A program made the position numbers and the translations under genes. Below, piece by piece: positions 1 through 14,351 of a stretch of DNA of 64,000 nt. Source of the DNA: Trichaptum fuscoviolaceum (taxonomy: Eukaryota; Basidiomycota; Agaricomycetes; Hymenochaetales; Trichaptaceae); the NCBI GenBank assembly GCA_910574455.1, contig CAJSYZ010000003.1, positions 2,356,001 to 2,420,000 on the forward strand. Reading direction: 5' to 3'. Below the pieces are notes generated by a model. The model was not told the origin of the DNA. It saw only the letters and a program-made list of their open reading frames with translations, and did no database searches. Position 1 is the stretch's first letter. Every line of letters begins with the position of its first letter.

Positions 1-1543
1 ACCCGAGGAGCTGTCGCCGCAGTCGCGTGCAGAGGCAGCGATGAGGGCGGTGTCACGGTATTATTGTTATGTGTACTCGCACTCGCAGAGGCAGATCGCG
101 TATTTTCTTTACCCAAGTTCGTGTCCGCCACCACATCCGGCTTTGGACGTCGGAAATCCTGTGTCTCCTGTGTAGGGGATGGCGATCGAGGATCACGATA
201 TGGTGGGGGAGGTGGCGTCGAGGACCCGCCTCGCTGGCTCTCGTTGTCGCTGTCGGTATGCTCCGTATCCGACGAGGGCGGCGTGAGCAATGGATGCGGC
301 AAACCCGGCGGAGGTCCCAAATCGGAGACACTACGCTCACGAGCTGTCGATGTCACCTGTGTCTGCAATTGTCCATTTTTCTGTTGCTGTTGGGCAGTGT
401 TGAAGCTGCTTTGTCGGGAGTGAGAGAGTGCGCGAGACTCCTTGGCATTGAGCACGATCTTCTCAGACAGGAAAAGTCCCGGGATGACGAGGCTGGGGAG
501 TTGAAGCTTGTGCATGTCGATCCCCATGTCGCTGTATCCAGGCAGCAGGACTAACTTGTCACGGATCCCAGCGGTGAGAAGGGACTGCAGTTGAGGCACA
601 TAACCATTGTCGTGGCATCCTAAATCCAGTCAATCAATGTCAACTATATGCTATCAATAAAAATACAATTGCGGAATATTTACCTCCGAAGATGATTTTG
701 TACGTCTCTGTAGAACGGGCATGCAAGTCCAAGTGTGCTGTAAAGGGGTTCAGTGTGCTGTCGTTCTGATCACGTAGAAACGGGCCATACCTTTCATCTT
801 CGCATCCGCCGCCTCCTTGCCCGAGCCGACATCAACTATCGCGAACCGCTCGCACGCCTGGTTGAACCCCAGCATAAACTCGTCAAAGGCATCTCTCGCA
901 GCCCGGAAGTCGCCACCTATAGCGCTTGCGCGCGCAAACGTGTCCATCAGCCCGTTCTTGTTGAAGAAGACATACGTCCACAGGTGGCAAGGCACGGGCG
1001 CATTGGGCAGGAGATGGTACTGCACGGACTCTGTGAGAAGCTTCGCCGCGAGCCTGCCGCCGTCTCTTCCCTGCCTGACTATCTCTGGGGCGAAGACCGT
1101 GCCATCGCCGTCGATGAGGCAGATTATGCGCTTCTCAGTCTTCTGGGTAGTCTAGGAGGCCATGAACAAACGGTGCATATATGCGTTGTCAGAATGGGTA
1201 GGATCGGCTAACCGAGGACGCGTGCAACCCACAAGCAACTGGGATTCGAGCTTCTCTAGCCTCTCTTTGAGCACACGTTTCTCATTCTCTGCGTTCAGGC
1301 AGGCTTGCTTGAAGACACCGAGTTCATTCTCGAGGGACTTGACGCGGTCTTCGTAGTCTTGTTCACTAGCTATAATCGCGTGTATCTCGCCTGAGTGCAG
1401 CACATGGCGTATATAAGGTTGAGCTGCGGCGCTGCACAGGATGGCAGTACAAGAACAGGCTTACTCTGTAATCGATAGAGATAATGATCGAAGACTTGTT
1501 TCTTTGTCTCAGACGCTGTGGGCGAGTCGGGTTGTTCAAGCAT
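1..1543 (-). CDS. DUF7923-type coiled-coil protein, 3' end beyond the left edge
   Basis: Five exons join in frame: 1543-1465, 1390-1233, 1151-791, 737-684 and 619-1 (continuing out of the window). The first about 75 residues are a charged coiled coil. A conserved core follows, including the stretches CLIDGDGTVF and QGRDGGRLAAKLL and ending near GCHDNGY, which I recognise as the DUF7923 domain of Agaricomycete proteins that often end in CCCH zinc fingers. No zinc finger is visible before the edge; the last visible part is a Ser/Pro-rich linker. An in-frame TAG at 1154-1152 lies inside the second intron (donor GTGGGT, acceptor CCTAG), so it is not a break. The start is the first ATG after a TATA-like element about 100 bp upstream. 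The molecular function is unknown; RNA binding would be inferred only from family members carrying CCCH fingers. Confidence 0.75.
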
Positions 1544-1644
1544 GCTTTGGTGGGTGGAGAAGAAAGGAGGTGTCGTACAGCTGAACTGTATACACCCGTT
1601 GTGGAGAGAGGAAGAAAGGGAAGGGTGGCTCTAGACAGGCTAGA

Positions 1645-1650
1645 TATATA
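1645..1650 (-). promoter_or_regulatory. TATA-box candidate for the DUF7923-type gene
   Basis: TATATA lies about 102 bp upstream of the ATG at 1543, inside an otherwise GC-balanced leader. The distance suits a fungal core promoter with a 5' UTR of about 70 nt. No transcript evidence is available. Confidence 0.35.
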
Positions 1651-1739
1651 AGTGCCTGCGAGGCGAGAAAGCAAAGCAGGGAGTCGGCGGTAACTGGCTG
1701 GACTCACGCTCGGTTGACCGCACTGAGTCAGCCTGGTTG

Positions 1740-3400
1740 CGGCTTCAGGTAAGTATGGTGCTCCCCATTAAATGTTCGATTGATAGCCTTGCACACGAGG
1801 TCTCTGGCCCGGCTTCGAGATGTCTTCGCCCGGGCTACACAAACGGAACAAACGTGGGTCTATGCGTCCTATACGCCACCGTGCATCAACCATCTTCGGC
1901 CGAGACCATGCAAGAAACTCTCAATCTTCAAGAACAATGCATCCTGTTTATATATATGTATGGTTCCATCCGTTCAATTACAAAATGATAACCATCGCTG
2001 CTCAAACCAGCTTCGTCGTGCGCACGGATTCAGAATTCTACGTCGACTCGCACATCACGTGTGCCACTTAGCAAGCATCAGACAGACAGATCGATATCCC
2101 AGAACCAATCGTCGCAGGCTCATTAGGAAGATATATTATGCCTATGTGCAATATCACAACCCCAAAGTAAGAATTCTGATAATGAAGCGGTGACAATGTA
2201 AGGTCGCGGCGTACCTGCAACATAATGTCGTAATGATGCCTTCTTCGATTTCGGAACAGAATGTCACCGCCGGCATAGAACAAGACGCTTGCATATCTCA
2301 GTATCCCCCGAGAGCAACTTGACGTGTCTTCGATGCCATCATCCATTCCGGTGTTGGAGAAGTTGCGAAACAGGCGGACTCCATCGACATGCCTATTTCT
2401 ATACGTAACTCACTCACGATGTCCGACTTGAGCTTTGAGGCTGAGGCACAAGAAGCAATCAGACACCCTACATGCACAATGCTGTCAGTTCACTTCGACC
2501 ATCGCAGACATGATGGGGATGACACGTACGTACCTTTAAGACCTCAAGCTACTCAGTCAAGAGAAGGCAGACATCTTATTACAGAAATCAATTACGAAGC
2601 TCAATCACCAAAAGTGACAGCCTGAGGTACTCTGAAGCGAGATCAGCACTGGATATCGTTGCGGAAAGGTTCTACCAAAGCTCCTCTTCTGTGTTGGTCG
2701 TAACAAGAATAATCGCAGCAAGCCAGATGCTCCTGACAGGTGTTGGCACGCAGCTGGGAAGGTCAGCGAAATATGGTTGAGGGCAATGCCCACCTGGGCA
2801 TGAGTACAGAGCTCTGCAAGAGTGGCATCAGGGTTTGTCGTGATTTGCATATCAAGCCTGTAGAATGAATGAACCAGATCGCAAGTGACTACTGCGCTTC
2901 CTCACGTAGATGAACATGACGCAGCGTGAGTGGAGTACCGTAGTGCAAGCCTCGCAGACATGGTGTTCTGTATTCCATAACCTCCAAGAAACGAGTCTTC
3001 TTGAAAGTTGAGGTGCGGGGCTTCATTCTGATTGGGCGCATAGTGGAACGAGTGTTACGCAAGCAGGTGAAAGAAGGAGATAGGCCGGGTGTGATTATGG
3101 CCTTTGAGCACAATCATTGGACGTTCGCATGGCCCAGCTAAACCCAGGCTGTAGTCGGATCATACTATTAGTGGGCTTCTCAGCTTGCTTCTAACCAACA
3201 GACATGCCCATACCTGTAGTTGATGAAGATACATCGTCGCGGTCAGTGGGCATTGTGGAGTGATGTAGACGTTGTTGAAGCACTGCGTAGTAGAGCTGCA
3301 AACTAGTAAGGCTAGTTGTCCTTCAAACCTTCTAGTGTAATTAGTCCACCTCGTTACTGAATGCGTACACGATTTTTTTGCTATTCTGAATGATGGAGGA
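1740..3400. other. 1.7-kb stretch with no confident gene
   Basis: Open frames here are short. Several minus-strand stretches (about 2605-2850, 2400-2220 and 3113-2900) are bounded by GT/AG pairs and could be exons of an unrecognised small gene or a relic. I could not assemble a continuous frame or match any family. The upstream part shares the promoter region with VPS17. Confidence 0.3.
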
Positions 3401-3574
3401 TGGAGCAAGAAGACGGAGATTATGTCGCCTGTTGGACGGACGCAAATCAGGGTGATGGATTGAGGGCCGGCACGGCGGCAGGCGCCGAGGAAAGTATTCC
3501 AGGTCTAAACAGGTTTCCTCGTTGTCGACGTCCAACATCGACGTTGTTGCCGCCGCCGACAAACGTTCATCACA

Positions 3575-6181
3575 ATGTTCGACCCGCTCGGAACCTCCCC
3601 CTTCGCAGAAGACAACGTGATCACACCGCCATGGCCTACGACGCCGCACCCGCCAAACTCGCCCATTCCCAACCTCAAGCGTGCCAGTACTTCGCACACG
3701 CCGGAGAAGACACCAGTGTCACCTGTGGGCTCGACGGGTACAGGTCCATATGGTAGGGAGCCTCAGATATACGGCCAGCCGGACAATGGCCTCATTAGCC
3801 CTTCGTCTCACCGGGGCGCAAATGGCGCGAAGTACGAAAAAACGGAGCCGTATCTTCGCACGAGGATAACGATGCTCGACAGAAACAGGAGGGATATCCT
3901 CGTTCGGTTTGACGCTCAAGTGTGTTCTACTACCTATATTATGTCGTGTTATATTGATTCCATCAATTTATCAGACTAATTTACCAAACTTCACCGGCGC
4001 GACATATCGCAACGTCTCGAGGTCGTACGCCGAATTCCAGCAATTCTATGACTCCATCATCCACTCAAACCCACAAACTATCGTGCCTGCTTTACCACTT
4101 GCTCAAACGTCCGCGCCTACTGACGAAGAAGATGACCGGCTCGTGAAGATAATGCTGCAAAGATGGTTCACGCGTGTGTGTGAAGACCCGTTCTTGATGC
4201 GCGACGAAGAGACGCGTTCGTTTATCGAAAGTGACTTTGGATACCAGCCAACCCCACGCAATCCGCGCAAGAAGTCCGGTTCGGGGTTCAGTCTGCTCAA
4301 GCGTGGTGTGCCTGATGAGGACGAGACATTGCAAAGAGCGCGATTTGAGTTGACGAAGCTAGAGGGACAATTCTTTGATGCTGCGAAGGCGATCGACAAA
4401 CTCTCCCGCGTCCGAAAAAGTGCGTTGGCTTATTGTTTTCGACTTCTCTAATGTTTTATTAATCCTGTCCTCGTCCAAAGCTCTCGCTGTTTCACAAGCT
4501 GAGATGGGCAATAAACTTGTTAACGTTGCTTCCACTGAGGCTCACCCACCTGTCGCAAATGCATTGCGAAAGTTGGGTAGGACGTGGCATAGTATCTCTG
4601 ACTTGGACCAAGCTGCATCTATAAGCGAATGCGTCATAATCGGAGACACTTTAGGCTATCAAGGCATGAATGCGAGGTCTGCGAAAGAAACACTGGCCCA
4701 GCGCACGTCGGTATTGGAGGAATACCAAGCGGCAGTCAAGTCGAGCATCTCCAAAAGGAGATACATCGAGAGATTGAAAGCGAGCTCAAACATCAACTCT
4801 TCTAAAGTTGATGAAGCATTAGAAGATTTGGAGGAGGTATATGATGTCGTATGCTTAGTTTATGCGTCTCTAATCTTATTATCCTTCATAGGCAGACAAG
4901 TACGAGAAAATCTTGGCGCTACGCGTAGATGGCATCTCGCATAATTTGCACCTCGCATTCGAACGCCACAATAAACTCGTCAACGAGGATATCACTGCTG
5001 CACTCATTGAACACGCTCGCTCTATGATATCTTACGAAAGACAGCGGTTACGCGAACTCGAATCACTTAGGCCGGACATTAAGAATGCAGACAAGAAATT
5101 CATTCCGGCGCCAACAGGCCCGCCGCGACCAGCGTACATCCCGAAGCTCGACGAAGACCTTAAGCCTGCCTCGCTTCCCGCACGCCCGGCATCAGCGGCA
5201 CCGCAAGCGACGATTCGTCCTCCGCAACCAACGCCATCTCCGGCACCTGCCCTCCCGAGCAAGTTGATGAACGGCCCTCCATCGCTCCCTCCCCAATCGC
5301 CCGGTGCAGGTCCTTCATCGTCGTCATTCCCCTCAAGCCCAATCACTTCCACACAGCGGGAGGCAAATGGCAGACCACCAGTATCACCTCCCCCGGCGGT
5401 TCCGAGGTCGAACGCAGATCCGCTCTTGGGTGGGCGCTTTGACGGAACACGTTCGATGTTCATCACTCCTTCCGCGGTGCTCTCCTCTGCACCCTCACCG
5501 TTCCCATCCTTCCCGCAAATACGACCTGCGAGCGCTGCGTCCAACGCCAGTGGCGCCGCCGCTGCCACCCACGCTTCACGCGACCCGCTCGCAGCTTCTC
5601 GAGGCACATTACCTTCCAGTATCAATGGAGGTCCGCTTCCGCCTGTTCCTGCTTCTGGCCCATTAGGTGGTGCCGCTTCGAGTGCCTCCATTGCCTCTGC
5701 CTCCACTTCTTCCTCGTCGACGCCTTCTACGCCGATCGGTCCGAAGCCCCCTACATCATCTCTCACATCCCCATCTTCTCCTGGTGTGGGTGCGTCATTC
5801 GTCTCCTCTTCTTCGAGTGGACCTCTGACCAACGCACCGGGACCCATTACGGCGTCACTTCCGCCGGTAGCCGCACGCGCCGTCTATCGCGAGGCGGACC
5901 CACTCGGCCCACTTGGACCCACAGCCCAAATCCGTCGTGCAACTGTGCCTTCCTCTCCCCTTGGCCCAGGTCCAGGTCAATACTCTGCATCCGCAGGTCC
6001 GAGCAGTCCTAACCCCCTCGCAAACGGCCACAGCCATAGCTACTCTCAAGCTGCGGAGGACGTCGACCCCCTGGGTCTGGCCAAGCCGCAGTACATGTCA
6101 CAATCCATGCGCTTGCCTTCTCAGCCTCAACGCCCTCGATTGGATGCACGGGAAGCAGCGAGCAAGTTGGCTAACTTCTAG
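3575..6181 (+). CDS. VPS17: Vps17-like sorting nexin (retromer SNX-BAR subunit)
   Basis: Exons 3575-3919, 3975-4419, 4481-4836 and 4892-6181 give 811 aa. An N-terminal Pro-rich segment is followed by a PX domain (about residues 85-230; core TNLPNFTGATYRNVSRSY, then PALPLAQTSAP and a DEEDDRLVK helix) and a BAR-type helical region (about 265-490). The last about 320 residues are low-complexity Pro/Ser/Ala. In yeast Vps17 pairs with Vps5, binds phosphoinositide on endosomes and tubulates membrane for retromer recycling to the Golgi; that role is family knowledge. All four exons are in frame with canonical splice sites. The disordered tail looks long for the family, but I could not compare lengths directly. 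The 3' end converges on the next gene. Confidence 0.88.
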
Positions 6182-6502
6182 TTTATTTCTTCCGAGATTG
6201 AATGGATGGATTGATGGAATGGATGATCGGATTGGTTAAAGGACGATGTTATCGGCGATACACCATATTAAGTCGAGTTTCTGGTTCAAGCTTCCTATTC
6301 ACTGTACATATTCTTATCTTCGTAGTTAACGGCCGAAGGTGCCCTAATTTCTCGGCAAGTGGTATTGTATGGCTAAGGATATAACGACGTTAAGTCTAAT
6401 ATGAGAGGCAGAGCGGAAATGTTCCCAATGCACAGGAAAGAACTCCAATGAGGGTAAATAATAAACGAAGAGTAAAAGAGGTGAAGTTTCTCCAGATGCT
6501 AT
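6182..6502. other. Convergent 3' intergenic spacer
   Basis: The 321 bp between the stop of VPS17 and the stop of the opposing gene are AT-rich and hold no usable open frame. They presumably carry both 3' UTRs. Confidence 0.5.
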
Positions 6503-9229
6503 TCATTCTAAATCCTCGCCTTTGTGCTGCCTGAGCCTTTCCCAAGTTATAGGGTGCACTTCTTTCGCATGCGTGATCAAGTCCCTCATACTACAGTCTG
6601 AAAAGGTGGGTTTAGGATCAGACATATTGTGTGTTTCGATATGTGTGCTTTAAATCGATGCGAGTCAGTATCTGAACCTCTTCACGACATGAAAAATTCT
6701 AGGATTAGCTTACTTGCACAGTTGACAGAACCGCTCGTCCTGCTCGTCGTCATAGAATATGGAGCTGAGGCATTCTACGACTGAAAGTTTGCCGGCAGCG
6801 GAATCATTCTCCGCTTCGTCGTCTGTTAAATCCCCCCACTCCTCCTCAAATTCTTCCTCAGCATTGTCTTCAACGTTCGGTGCCTCGACATCCGACATTT
6901 CCATGGCCTCTGTCGCATGCGAATCCGAGCTGGCGACTCGCTTAATGTGCTCAGCTCGCGCATTAGAGATTGGAAGGTCGACCTCCATAGCCATTATAAG
7001 AGAAGATGTCGATACTTGCAGTGGCGCTTCAGCTTGCGTAACTGCTCTTACTGCAGACTGCTGCCTATCAAAGGCTTCAGTAATGGTCGGGCTTTCCTTC
7101 GCTATAGCCTTATTTGAAAGATTCATATTAGTAGTGAATGGTGGTTCCCCCATTGCAATTTCATTGGAGAGATTCTGAGAAGGAGTAATCTGCGTCATCT
7201 TAACCTCTTGGTTTTCTTGCTTGCCCGCCTTGTCCACTACGGGCGGAGATACAACCATAGGCATAGGTGCAACCACAGACATGAGTGCAGCTACGGGCAT
7301 GGGTGCAACTACGGGTGCGGGTGCAGGTGCGGGTGCGGGTACAGGTGGTGCGGGTGCGGGAATAGGTGCAGCAGTAGTTGGGGGTGCGGGTGCTGCAGCA
7401 GCAGGTAGTGGTACAGATATAGCTACAGATGGAGGTGGAGGTGCAACTGCAGGTGTGGCTTGAGGTACAGGAGAAGCGACAGACACGGTAGCAGGCTGTG
7501 CGTGCCTCTGCACGTCGGGTTTAGCGGGAGTCGCGCTAACTCTCTGCTCAGCATTCCGTTTGTTCGCCTCCAGTCTCTGCACGACCGGTGAGCCAGAAGG
7601 CCTCCTAACATCCCCACGCGCCTCACCCTGCAGAGCATTTATAACAGACCGTGCTAATGCGCGAGTATCAAATTTCTTCACCCCATCGATAGGCACAGGG
7701 TACAAGGGAGGCGGAACTACTCCCCGATTTGTCGATCCTGATGGCGCGGTCGCACCTGCTGTACTTGGTCGAATTTGCCCTGATGGTGTGGCAGTGACTG
7801 GTGTCGATGGATTTGAAGGTGGTCGTGGTGGAAGGGAACCAGATGGTCCTGCTGCCATATGTGGGTTTGCTATCGCTCCCATTGTCCTCGGCCTTGATTG
7901 ATCAGTGTAAATCGTTGGCGTATTGGACATAGACGGAAAGCCCTTTGCAGCGGGCGGCCGGTTAGTCTTCCAGGAGTCATCTCTTAAACTATACATGAAT
8001 GGTCTCTCATTACTGGTTTGTGACGAAGCCGCGGCAGAAATCGAGTTCGGATGGTTTGTATGGTCCGTTCTCAGAGCATTCGGGGGATATGCAGATGAAG
8101 ATTGAGGCGCAGACGAAGATGAAGGCTGCTGAGGTGGGTGAAGGGCAGGTTTCCGAGAGAGAGAAGGTGGAAGACCTATTGATGGACTGGAAGCTGAGCC
8201 AGTGTCTGACATCGTCCGTTTCGCAGGAATCACTGGCTGAGAATGAGATGATAAAACTGAAGGGGACTGTGAAGGGTGCGATTGTTGTTGTGCAAATTTC
8301 CGTGCAGCATGTGGCGGTGGACCCATTGGTACAGTGTGTAGATGTGGCACGTTGGACTTACATTGAGAAGAACACGATCGTTAAGAGCTTTCTACTAATT
8401 GATGGGCACAGCACTCACTGGTACGTAGGGTTGCCCTACTCCCGACGGATACTAGAATAAAAAATTGACATCAGCATGTGAATAAGATATGTGACCAAAG
8501 CTTAGGGAGAATAGGCTTTGGTGCAACTTGAATTTGGGTAGATTGTGAAATGACCTACATTGCTCTGAGAAGTAGTCTGCGGGCCCTGCAGACCATAATT
8601 AGACTGGAGGAAGAATCTTTGATCGAATTACGCACGGGGCCCTGCTGCGCCTGCGGTGGTTGCTGCTCATCTATCATGATTGGTGTGTGCTCTTGCTGTA
8701 ATTTTTCGAGGACATAGAAGTATTTAGCTTCTAGAACTCTGTACGCTTCCGGAGCATTGTTTCGCAGCATGATGTTTTCCTCCTTCAGCATTCCGATATT
8801 CTTCTCTATTTATTCACGCATATATTAATGGTTAGTATATACCATTTGTAAAGCAAGCGACGCACACTTACGTGAGTCTTGTAGGAGACGAGCAAGGTTC
8901 GAGGCATGTTGTCTCAACTGCATCTCTCTCCTTTGCAATTCCCCATAAGCTTTCTGCAGATTTACCAGATTTTCCCATACTGCTGGATATCCCATCTCCT
9001 GTATACATCCGTTCGCATTCGCGGAAAGGATCTCAACAAGCCGTCCGAAAAGCGCAGGATCTGGTGTGCTCGGATTTACCGGCGTGGCAGGTGAAGGGGC
9101 GGCGGTCAAGCCTCCAGAGTGCTGCGTGGTCGCTGAAGTAGGTGTTGAAGCCTCACGTCTCTGTCCGGAATTGCTCGTTGTTCGTGTCGTATTTATTGGC
9201 GTCGGGAGAGATGCGCGTCGGTCTGCCAT
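6503..9229 (-). CDS. Uncharacterised Ser/Pro-rich protein with coiled coil and Cys2/His2-like C-terminus
   Basis: I join six exons: 9229-8872, 8805-8636, 8603-8559, 8451-8419, 8356-6714 and 6590-6503, giving 778 aa with every junction in frame. Residues about 60-165 are helical and coiled-coil-like. The middle is Ser/Pro-rich and includes a Pro-Ala-Val repeat (PAPAPPVPAPAPAPAP). An acidic patch (EEEFEEEWGDLTDDEAEND) precedes a C-terminal module with FCQLC followed by two histidines (ITHAKEVH), reminiscent of a single degenerate C2H2 finger. This layout suggests a nuclear regulatory or scaffold protein, but no family was recognised. The second intron is only 32 nt and the fourth exon only 33 nt. 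The start is the first ATG of the longest open 5' exon. Confidence 0.7.
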
Positions 9230-9430
9230 ACAGTAGGCTACCGAGGAATGAGACTTGAAAGCACCAAAATTTGTAAGATCAAGGGGAAAGACTGCAAGTC
9301 AAAGCGTGAAAGCTGCACCCAGAGTGCACGTCCGGGTGTCAAATATATGAAATTAAGTAGAAGACTCGGCAGGCTCACTGGCAGGCTGTGGGAAACATTT
9401 GCCACTGCCAGTGGCACTGGCATACTACAC
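9230..9430. other. Upstream spacer with CACTGGCA words
   Basis: Upstream of the Ser/Pro-rich gene the sequence shows several copies of CACTGGCA or its complement TGCCAGTG between about 9375 and 9440. The same word recurs at other intergenic sites in the window. No gene was found. Confidence 0.45.
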
Positions 9431-10247
9431 TGGCAGTCATGGACCGGTCCTTGTAACACCCCCGGTCCCTGTAACACTCAGAGTTTATAGGCTTCCACAA
9501 ACCTTTGAAATTTCAAAATTAGCTTCAAAACACAATAAACTACAAGCACTGCATACACAGAAAAAATGGAGTTGATGGGTGCAGTGATTCTCGAGATAAT
9601 AAGAAAACAGTGTCAGTTTTGGAAGGTTCTAAATTTTCAATAATGGACGTTAAATCAACTTGAAAGAAAATATTACTACATACTTATTATTGCCATTGGT
9701 CAGATATAAGACACTTGTTAAAATTCTCTTGTGTATTATGGCTCTAAATGTGCAAAAATACTCTTGGATTCTCTTCAAAATCTTGCAGTAGAAGCATAGA
9801 ATGTTTGTGTTCTCTCCCTTCGCCCGAAATCTCTTGCTTTCCTAATCAGGTAACTGCATCTTAGCAGCTTAATGTTTTAGCTCTACAGTTTTGCATTTAT
9901 TCTTAAATCAGCTGAAACTTCGCGTGTATGTCCACAGTACATAGCTATGTACTAGGACTGACTTATATCTGTAGAATTCAAGCTGTAGCTATTGATATTT
10001 GAGAAAGTATGTTATTGAGGGCCGTGGGAAACCATTGTTACAAGGACCGGGAGACCCCGAAAATAACCAGAATCTTGCTCATTCATTTTCAATTCTATCC
10101 TCTATCCAACAAGCTTAAAACTTCGTATACAAGCTCTTTAGTAGGTCTTATATTGGATTCTAAAAAAATATTGAAGATAATTGATGAAGAAGTGGGAAAG
10201 CTAGAAGCCCCAAATACGGTGTTACAAGGACCGGTCCATGACTGTAC
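9431..10247. mobile_element. Non-autonomous inverted-repeat element (MITE-like, possibly hAT)
   Basis: A 26-bp stretch at 9434-9459 recurs as a perfect reverse complement at 10219-10244 (core CATGGACCGGTCCTTGTAAC). Degenerate subterminal copies of the same motif lie just inside both ends (about 9463-9476 and 10036-10052). The interior is AT-rich and has no coding capacity. TACTACAC is present just outside both ends (9423-9430 and 10248-10255) and may be an 8-bp target duplication, which would suit the hAT superfamily. The flanks are TACTAC-rich, however, so this could be chance and the exact ends are uncertain by about 3 bp. Confidence 0.6.
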
Positions 10248-10899
10248 TACTACACAGCAGTGTCACCCGCGACGTGCTGGACACATGTTCCCAGCGTTGT
10301 GTACAGGATGTCGTAAAAATGTGGTTCCCATGTGTCCAAAAACTGGACCCCATACTCTTTTTAAGTTGTTAAAGGTGTAACCAGGTTCAAATGTGCACCC
10401 CAGGTATACGAAAACTGACTTCCAGGTGTTTGTAGGTCTGGCTCCCATATTCCTGTTTGCATGATGTGCTCACAATAATTCAGAAATAATTCAGAATATA
10501 TATTATATAATTTATTTTCATTTTTGCTCATAAAGCGTACTATGTACATATATATAGTTTAAATAACATTACACCACTGTTACACTCACTCATCAGGCAT
10601 AGCAACGGTCTCGACGGTTTCCGTGGGGTGCTTCGTAGAGTTGTGAAGCTTGTCAAACAATCAAACTTCTCTACGAGCGGCGAATGTAGAGACAGAAATG
10701 AATGTCAATGATAGTGAAATCACATGAGAAGACGAACTACGCTCACCCTCCGGAATGATTTGAGTAAGTCCCATGTCTTGTCATTCTCCTAGAAAATACC
10801 AGCAAGATTGCCTACATTGTCGGGGATACCTTGCCAAACGAGGACTGCGGACCAATGTCAGTTGGAAGCGACACTATATACCTAACGTGATACACTTAC
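10248..10899. other. AT-rich intergenic sequence
   Basis: No convincing exon was found between the inverted-repeat element and the pyruvate kinase relic. Short open frames on both strands lack family resemblance and splice support. Confidence 0.4.
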
Positions 10900-11370
10900 A
10901 CTCCTTCTCGTGGCGCAGTTTATCGACAAGTGTCAAAGCCGCAATAGGTCAACAGTCACCATTGCGCACGTTGAGAGTCTTGTCGAAGTTGGCGATCCGC
11001 TCTTGATCTTGACGATGATCTTGATGCTTGCGCCTTCCGGTCCAGCCACTTTGCGGAAGTCGAACACATCCTGGGTGCGCTGGGTGAGCAACACAAAGCT
11101 CACGTCAGCTCCGTTCTTGATACCAAAGAGCAGTTCAAACTCACCTTTCTGCGAGGGCGCAGTCACTATGGTGTTGTCGATGATGCTCTGGTGGTCCTCG
11201 TGCATCAGCAAGCAACTTAAAACTGTGAGAATATTAAGACATACCAATGTTCATGCCTGCATGCCTCAGCTCAGTGAGCTTCTTGCAGACATTAACAGTG
11301 TTAAAGAGGTAGACACGGACGTTCGTGCCATTGATGGAGAGGATAATGCGGAGTCGAGAGAAAACTTACA
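10900..11370 (-). pseudogene. Pyruvate kinase relic
   Basis: Minus-strand translation gives two blocks resembling pyruvate kinase. The first, near 11350-11240, includes KLTELRHAGMNI, like the start of the N-terminal barrel strand. The second includes HQSIIDNT and then FGIKNGADVSFVLL and EGASIKIIVKIK, matching the conserved stretch before the catalytic Lys-Ile-Glu. About 150 residues expected between HQSIIDNT and the FGIKNG block are missing, and a frameshift follows IVKIK, after which ERIANFD continues in another frame. The C-terminal half is absent. This is a non-functional fragment from my comparison with the family pattern from memory; a database search would settle it. Confidence 0.6.
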
Positions 11371-11793
11371 AGTCCAATTTTGCTGTCATGTGACCTAATA
11401 AATTGAGGGCCGGCTATAAGGGACTTGTAAGTTTTTCAATGAAATGTTCAGAGCGTGCAGAAAGCTTGCTTCACGTAGGGAGTGATATGTTCGGCCCAGG
11501 TATAATATTATAAGATGTAGTAGACAGGTTTCAAAAAAATAGCATACACCTGGGTTTTTTTCCATGTGGTGGCAAGGTATTTCACACGTTCTGACCAGTT
11601 TTTGGCCGAGTCTGGAACTCACTGGCAGGTCACGTCTTCAACGTCACTCCCAGTTTCTGAGTGACTCGGCTGTGTAGTACTAGTAGTACTAGCCTGAGTA
11701 TAACTGCTTTTGTTGTATACGCCTGGAAATTCTCCAATAGAGCAGTGTTTTCTCTGCTCTGTATTTTCTTATTACTTTTCTTGCCTCCTTCAT
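11371..11793. other. Spacer upstream of the OFD1-like gene
   Basis: Contains CACTGGCA and TAGTACTA-type words (about 11615-11700) and probably the promoter of the downstream dioxygenase gene. No clear TATA box or ORF was assigned. Confidence 0.35.
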
Positions 11794-14092
<2,299 letters not shown>

Positions 14093-14351
14093 TGTCTGGG
14101 GGAATCGGTTTTGGTGAAAAAAACATCCTGGAAAGGCGGAGTCTTGCATTGATACTCTAGTACTGTTGTTTACCAGGTACTTTGATTATTTATCTGTTGT
14201 CTTCTTGCTATGGGTTCGCAACTTTTACTCCGTACAGACTTGATGCATGATTGTCCCAGGATATGCCAATATTTGTAACAAATAGAGAGAGAACTCAAGA
14301 TGCAGGGGCACATTAACAGTGAGAGATACAAGTATGATGATGCTTGACAGA

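Noticed and set aside
1152..1154. In-frame stop in the DUF7923-type gene
   Set aside because: Lies inside an intron with GTGGGT donor and CCTAG acceptor; joining the exons gives the conserved domain without a break.
5032..5847. 271-codon minus-strand open frame opposite the VPS17 tail
   Set aside because: Complement of a Pro/Ser-rich low-complexity region; Gly/Glu-rich translation with no family resemblance.
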